From Beijerinckiaceae bacterium (GTDB lineage: Bacteria > Pseudomonadota > Alphaproteobacteria > Rhizobiales > Beijerinckiaceae), in the NCBI GenBank assembly GCA_947380915.1, contig CANCSY010000137.1, positions 1-8,149 of the forward strand: a stretch of 8,149 nt of DNA. Reading direction: 5' to 3'. The notes below the pieces were generated by a model, which had not been told where the DNA came from, made no database searches, and was given only the letters and a program-made list of their open reading frames with translations. Shown here one piece after another: positions 6,297 through 8,149 of the stretch. The translations under genes were made by a program, and so were the position numbers. Within the stretch, counting starts at the first letter, position 1. Each line of letters opens with the position of its first letter.

Positions 6297-6832
6297 GGCG
6301 TCGTCCCTTGTCCGCCCGGCGGCCCCTCGCGCCACACAAGCTGCATGACCTTCTCGCGCTCCTGCGGGTCAATCATGCCGAGCAGGAATTCGATGGCGCC
6401 CGGCCGCGCCTCCGGGCCGAGGGCCGCCAGCGCGCGGGTGAAGCGCTCGGTTTGCAGCCGCGCCAGATCGCGCGCCAGCCGTCGCCCCTCGGGGGTGGTG
6501 AACAGAAGCCGTTGCCGACGGTCGCTCACCCCCGCGCGCTGCTCCACATAGTTCTGGTCAAGCAGTTCCTTCAGCACCCGGCTCAGGCTCTGCTTGGTGA
6601 TGCGCAGAATGTCCAGCAATTCGGCGATGGTGAGGCCGGGCTGGCGATCGACGAAATGCAGGACCCGGTGATGGGCGCGGCCAAAGCCGATGTTTGCGAG
6701 GATGCGGTCGGGATCGCCCACGAAATCGCGATAGGCGAAAAACAGCAGTTCGATCAGATCGAACATGGGTTCGGGCCCTTCGGCCGTAGCCGGCGTCGGA
6801 CCCTGGTCAATGTTTTGCACGCCTGACAACAT
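6293..6832 (-). CDS. petP: MarR-family transcriptional regulator (PetP-like)
   Basis: A protein of 179 residues with a MarR winged helix-turn-helix: dimer helix FDLIELLFFAYRDFVGD (24-40), GRAHHRVLHFVDRQPGLTIAELLDILRITKQSLSRVLKEL (51-90) with recognition helix around 79-91, the wing with DRRQR (104-108) and FTTPEGRRL, then C-terminal dimer helices. HHRVLHFV and ITKQSLSRVLKELL are typical of the PetP-like subgroup. It is the first gene of a three-gene operon with the response regulator and kinase, both joined by ATGA overlaps. The start at 6832 has AAAGGTGAG 8 bases upstream; an internal ATG 22 residues later lacks such a site. A perfect inverted repeat just upstream of that ribosome site suggests self-control. 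Confidence 0.9.
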   Translation of the reverse strand: MLSGVQNIDQGPTPATAEGPEPMFDLIELLFFAYRDFVGDPDRILANIGFGRAHHRVLHFVDRQPGLTIAELLDILRITKQSLSRVLKELLDQNYVEQRAGVSDRRQRLLFTTPEGRRLARDLARLQTERFTRALAALGPEARPGAIEFLLGMIDPQEREKVMQLVWREGPPGGQGTTP

Positions 6833-6840
6833 GGAGTGAA

Positions 6841-6849
6841 CTCACCTTT
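6841..6849 (-). promoter_or_regulatory. Ribosome binding site of the marR (petP-like) gene
   Basis: AAAGGTGAG on the minus strand, 8 bases before the ATG at 6832. It supports the 179-residue start. Its first base is the edge of the adjacent inverted repeat, so a bound repressor would sit directly beside it. Confidence 0.6.
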
Positions 6850-6869
6850 ATGTCAGCGATATTGACATA
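6849..6869. promoter_or_regulatory. Candidate MarR operator, inverted repeat TATGTCA-N7-TGACATA
   Basis: Two perfect 7-base arms (6849-6855 and 6863-6869) are separated by 7 bases in the gap between the divergent marR operon and the aminotransferase gene. The 21-base size and centre-to-centre spacing of the arms (14 bases) suit a winged-helix dimer. It covers the -10 and start region of the likely marR promoter and ends 7 bases before the -35 of the aminotransferase promoter. Autorepression of the marR operon is the simplest reading. Binding by the response regulator is a second possibility. Confidence 0.55.
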
Positions 6870-6894
6870 TTTCAGGTTGATTGTTAGTCGTCAA
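6866..6894 (-). promoter_or_regulatory. Candidate promoter of the marR - response regulator - kinase operon
   Basis: Read on the minus strand, TTGACG (6894-6889) is a good -35. After 17 bases comes AATATG (6871-6866), or AAATAT after 16, a poor but AT-rich -10. A start near 6859 would give a leader of about 27 bases including the ribosome site. The -10 overlaps the inverted repeat. Confidence 0.45.
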
Positions 6895-6905
6895 GGCAAG
6901 ATAAT
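6877..6905 (+). promoter_or_regulatory. Candidate promoter of the branched-chain aminotransferase gene
   Basis: TTGATT (6877-6882) and GATAAT (6900-6905) are separated by exactly 17 bases; the -10 differs from TATAAT at one position. The predicted start near 6912 leaves a leader of about 50 bases. The upstream inverted repeat is centred about 53 bases before that start, a position that fits activation better than direct blocking. Confidence 0.55.
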
Positions 6906-6961
6906 TGATGATTACGGGCGGAATTCCGGCCTTTCGCACGCCGCACCGAGGAGCTTTACCC

Positions 6962-7834
6962 ATGTCAGTCCTTCCTTTTGACCAGCGCGACGGTTTCATC
7001 TGGTTGAATGGCGCCCTCGTGCCATGGAAGGATGCGCAGCTGCATGTGCTCTCCCATGGGCTGCACTATGGCAGCAGCGTGTTCGAGGGCGAGCGCGCCT
7101 ATGGCGGCAAGATCTTCAAGATCACCGAACACTCCGAGCGCTTTCGCGCCTCGGCCGAAGTGCTCGATTTCGAGATCCCCTACAGCGTGGCCGAGCTCGA
7201 CGCCGCCAAGCAGCTGGTGGTGGAGAAGAACAACTTCCAGAGCTGCTATGTGCGCCCGGTGGCCTGGCGCGGCAGCGAGATGATGGCGGTCGCCGCCCAG
7301 AACGCCACCATCAACGTGGCCATCGCGGTCTGGGATTGGCCCAGCATGTTCGACGTGAACGAGAAGATGCGCGGCATCCGCCTCGACATCGCCGAATATC
7401 GCCGCCCCGATCCCATGACCGCGCCCTGCAAGGCCAAGGCGGCCGGCCTCTACATGATCTGCACGATCTCCAAGCATCGGGCCGAGCGTCGCGGCTTTGC
7501 GGACGCCCTCATGCTCGACTGGCAGGGCCGGGTGGCCGAATGTACGGGCGCCAATGTGTTCTTCACCAAGGGCGGCGTCATCCACACCCCCATCGCCGAC
7601 TGCTTCCTCGACGGCATCACCCGGCGCACGGTGATCGATCTGGCCAAGCGCCGGGGCATCGAGGTGGTCGAGCGCCGCATCATGCCCGACGAGCTGGCCT
7701 CGCTGGAAGAATGCTTCATCTGCGGCACGGGCGCGGAAGTGACGCCGGTCTCGGGCATCGGCGACTTCACCTTCACCCCGGGCCAGATCTCCCGGACGCT
7801 GATGGAAGATTATACGGCTGAAGTGAACAAGTGA
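6962..7834 (+). CDS. ilvE: Branched-chain amino acid aminotransferase (class IV)
   Basis: A protein of 290 residues, a fold-type IV pyridoxal-phosphate enzyme that interconverts Leu, Ile and Val with their 2-oxo acids using glutamate/2-oxoglutarate. Seen: HGLHYGSSVFEGERAY (32-47), the class IV entry motif; CYVRPVAWRG (95-104); the PLP lysine Lys159 in CKAKAAG; AECTGANVFF (192-201) with Glu193; GITRRTVIDLAKRRGIEV (218-235), including the phosphate-binding GIT; and the CGTGAEVTPV loop (254-263). Length and motifs are complete. GAGGAG lies 8 bases before the ATG, which favours this start over an in-frame ATG at 6905. It stands alone in its direction and shares a divergent control region with the marR operon. 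A D-amino-acid or aminodeoxychorismate enzyme of the same fold is less likely given the FEGERAY and AECTGAN motifs. Confidence 0.93.
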   Translation: MSVLPFDQRDGFIWLNGALVPWKDAQLHVLSHGLHYGSSVFEGERAYGGKIFKITEHSERFRASAEVLDFEIPYSVAELDAAKQLVVEKNNFQSCYVRPVAWRGSEMMAVAAQNATINVAIAVWDWPSMFDVNEKMRGIRLDIAEYRRPDPMTAPCKAKAAGLYMICTISKHRAERRGFADALMLDWQGRVAECTGANVFFTKGGVIHTPIADCFLDGITRRTVIDLAKRRGIEVVERRIMPDELASLEECFICGTGAEVTPVSGIGDFTFTPGQISRTLMEDYTAEVNK

Positions 7835-7840
7835 GGGGAT

Positions 7841-7858
7841 GAGGGGCTTCGCCGCCTC
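7841..7858 (+). terminator. Possible hairpin terminator of the aminotransferase gene
   Basis: GAGGGGC and GCC-G-CCTC can pair as a stem of about 7 base pairs with one bulged G and a TTC loop, starting 6 bases after the stop codon. It is followed by GTTCTGTCCT, which is only mildly T-rich. The larger palindromic repeat 50 bases downstream may matter more. Confidence 0.3.
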
Positions 7859-7909
7859 GTTCTGTCCTGCGCTAACAATCTGAAATATATCTATGAAATG
7901 TCTGCCGGT

Positions 7910-8051
7910 CCCCTCCCCCTCGTGGAGAGGGGTGCGGGGTGGGGGACGCACGATATAGGGCGTGAGCGCCTGTCGCCACCGCGTTCCCGATCACCCGCGC
8001 CCCCCCACCCGGTCGCGCTCCGCGCGCCGACCCTCCCCACGAGGGAGAGGG
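7910..8051 (-). repeat. Intergenic palindromic repeat, copy 2 (inverted relative to copy 1)
   Basis: Read on the minus strand this copy follows copy 1 block by block. Its hairpin ends are CCCTCCCC with GGGAGAGGG (8031-8051) and CCCCTCCCC with GGAGAGGGG (7910-7932). It also has the G-run/C-run inner arms, TGATCGGGAACGCGG (plus-strand 7979-7993; one difference in 15 from copy 1) and AGGCGCTCACG (7961-7971; one difference in 11). Its terminal hairpins are less decayed than those of copy 1. Both copies directly follow a plus-strand aminotransferase gene and appear to sit between convergent genes. This is consistent with a dispersed, non-coding element of the genome. Confidence 0.8.
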
Positions 8052-8091
8052 TATGAAGAGCGCTTGTTTTTCAGCTAGTTGCGCGGTGCGC

Positions 8092-8149
8092 CTACCCCCA
8101 CCGCCCCGCCGCCGCATCATCCGCCTCGGTCGCCGCCACCCACTCCCCG
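8092..8149 (-). CDS. C-terminal end of an unidentified minus-strand gene (partial)
   Basis: On the minus strand a frame open from the window edge gives 18 codons, ending GEWVAATEADDAAAGRWG and a TAG at 8094-8092. The codons are strongly G/C at third positions (GCG, GAG, GTG, ACC), like the other genes here, and the sequence looks like a real charged C-terminus. It would place repeat copy 2 between convergent genes. I do not recognise the family, and 18 codons are too few for certainty. Confidence 0.35.
   Translation of the reverse strand, partial: GEWVAATEADDAAAGRWG

Noticed and set aside
6905..6961. Earlier in-frame start of the branched-chain aminotransferase
   Set aside because: The first ATG overlaps the predicted -10 element, and GAGGAG is well placed only for the ATG at 6962.
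7872..8120. Minus-strand frame of 82 codons near the right end, and a similar 63-codon frame at 43-234
   Set aside because: Both lie mostly inside the palindromic repeat copies and encode repeat-derived Gly/Arg/Pro-rich sequence.

Overview
The window reads as a GC-rich alphaproteobacterial chromosome, most likely Hyphomicrobiales (Rhizobiales). This rests on the base composition, a YbjN-type gene joined to proC, a petP/petR-like regulator pair, a GGAAC-N16-CGTT promoter typical of the alphaproteobacterial general stress sigma factor EcfG, and the style of the intergenic palindromic repeats. I cannot name a genus from sequence alone. I see no phage, transposase, CRISPR or plasmid genes; this is mostly ordinary core-type chromosome with interesting regulatory DNA.

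Left part (1-1640): the 3' end of a class I/II aminotransferase, then a palindromic repeat about 144 bases long, then a minus-strand gene of the 4,5-dihydroxyphthalate decarboxylase / periplasmic-binding-protein-like family, then a divergent non-coding region. Middle part (1641-4170, plus strand): a YbjN-domain gene and proC (pyrroline-5-carboxylate reductase, last step of proline synthesis) 2 bases apart, a TetR-family regulator with its own candidate promoter, and a small CsbD-like stress protein with a C-terminal membrane helix. The CsbD-like gene is preceded by an EcfG-type promoter and a hairpin that pairs with part of its ribosome binding site.

Right part (4171-8149): a minus-strand operon MarR (PetP-like) - OmpR-type response regulator (PetR-like) - sensor histidine kinase, with ATGA start/stop overlaps at both junctions. 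It is divergent from a branched-chain amino acid aminotransferase gene. The 129-base divergent gap holds a perfect 7+7 base inverted repeat (TATGTCA-N7-TGACATA) over the likely marR promoter, plus a good promoter for the aminotransferase. A second copy of the palindromic repeat, inverted relative to the first, follows the aminotransferase, and the last bases probably hold the end of another minus-strand gene.

The functional themes are amino acid metabolism (three enzymes of amino acid synthesis or transamination), envelope/redox-type two-component control and general stress response. No complete, plainly new biological system is visible. The best leads are the EcfG promoter plus ribosome-site hairpin at the CsbD-like gene, the operator between marR and the aminotransferase gene, and the paired repeats.
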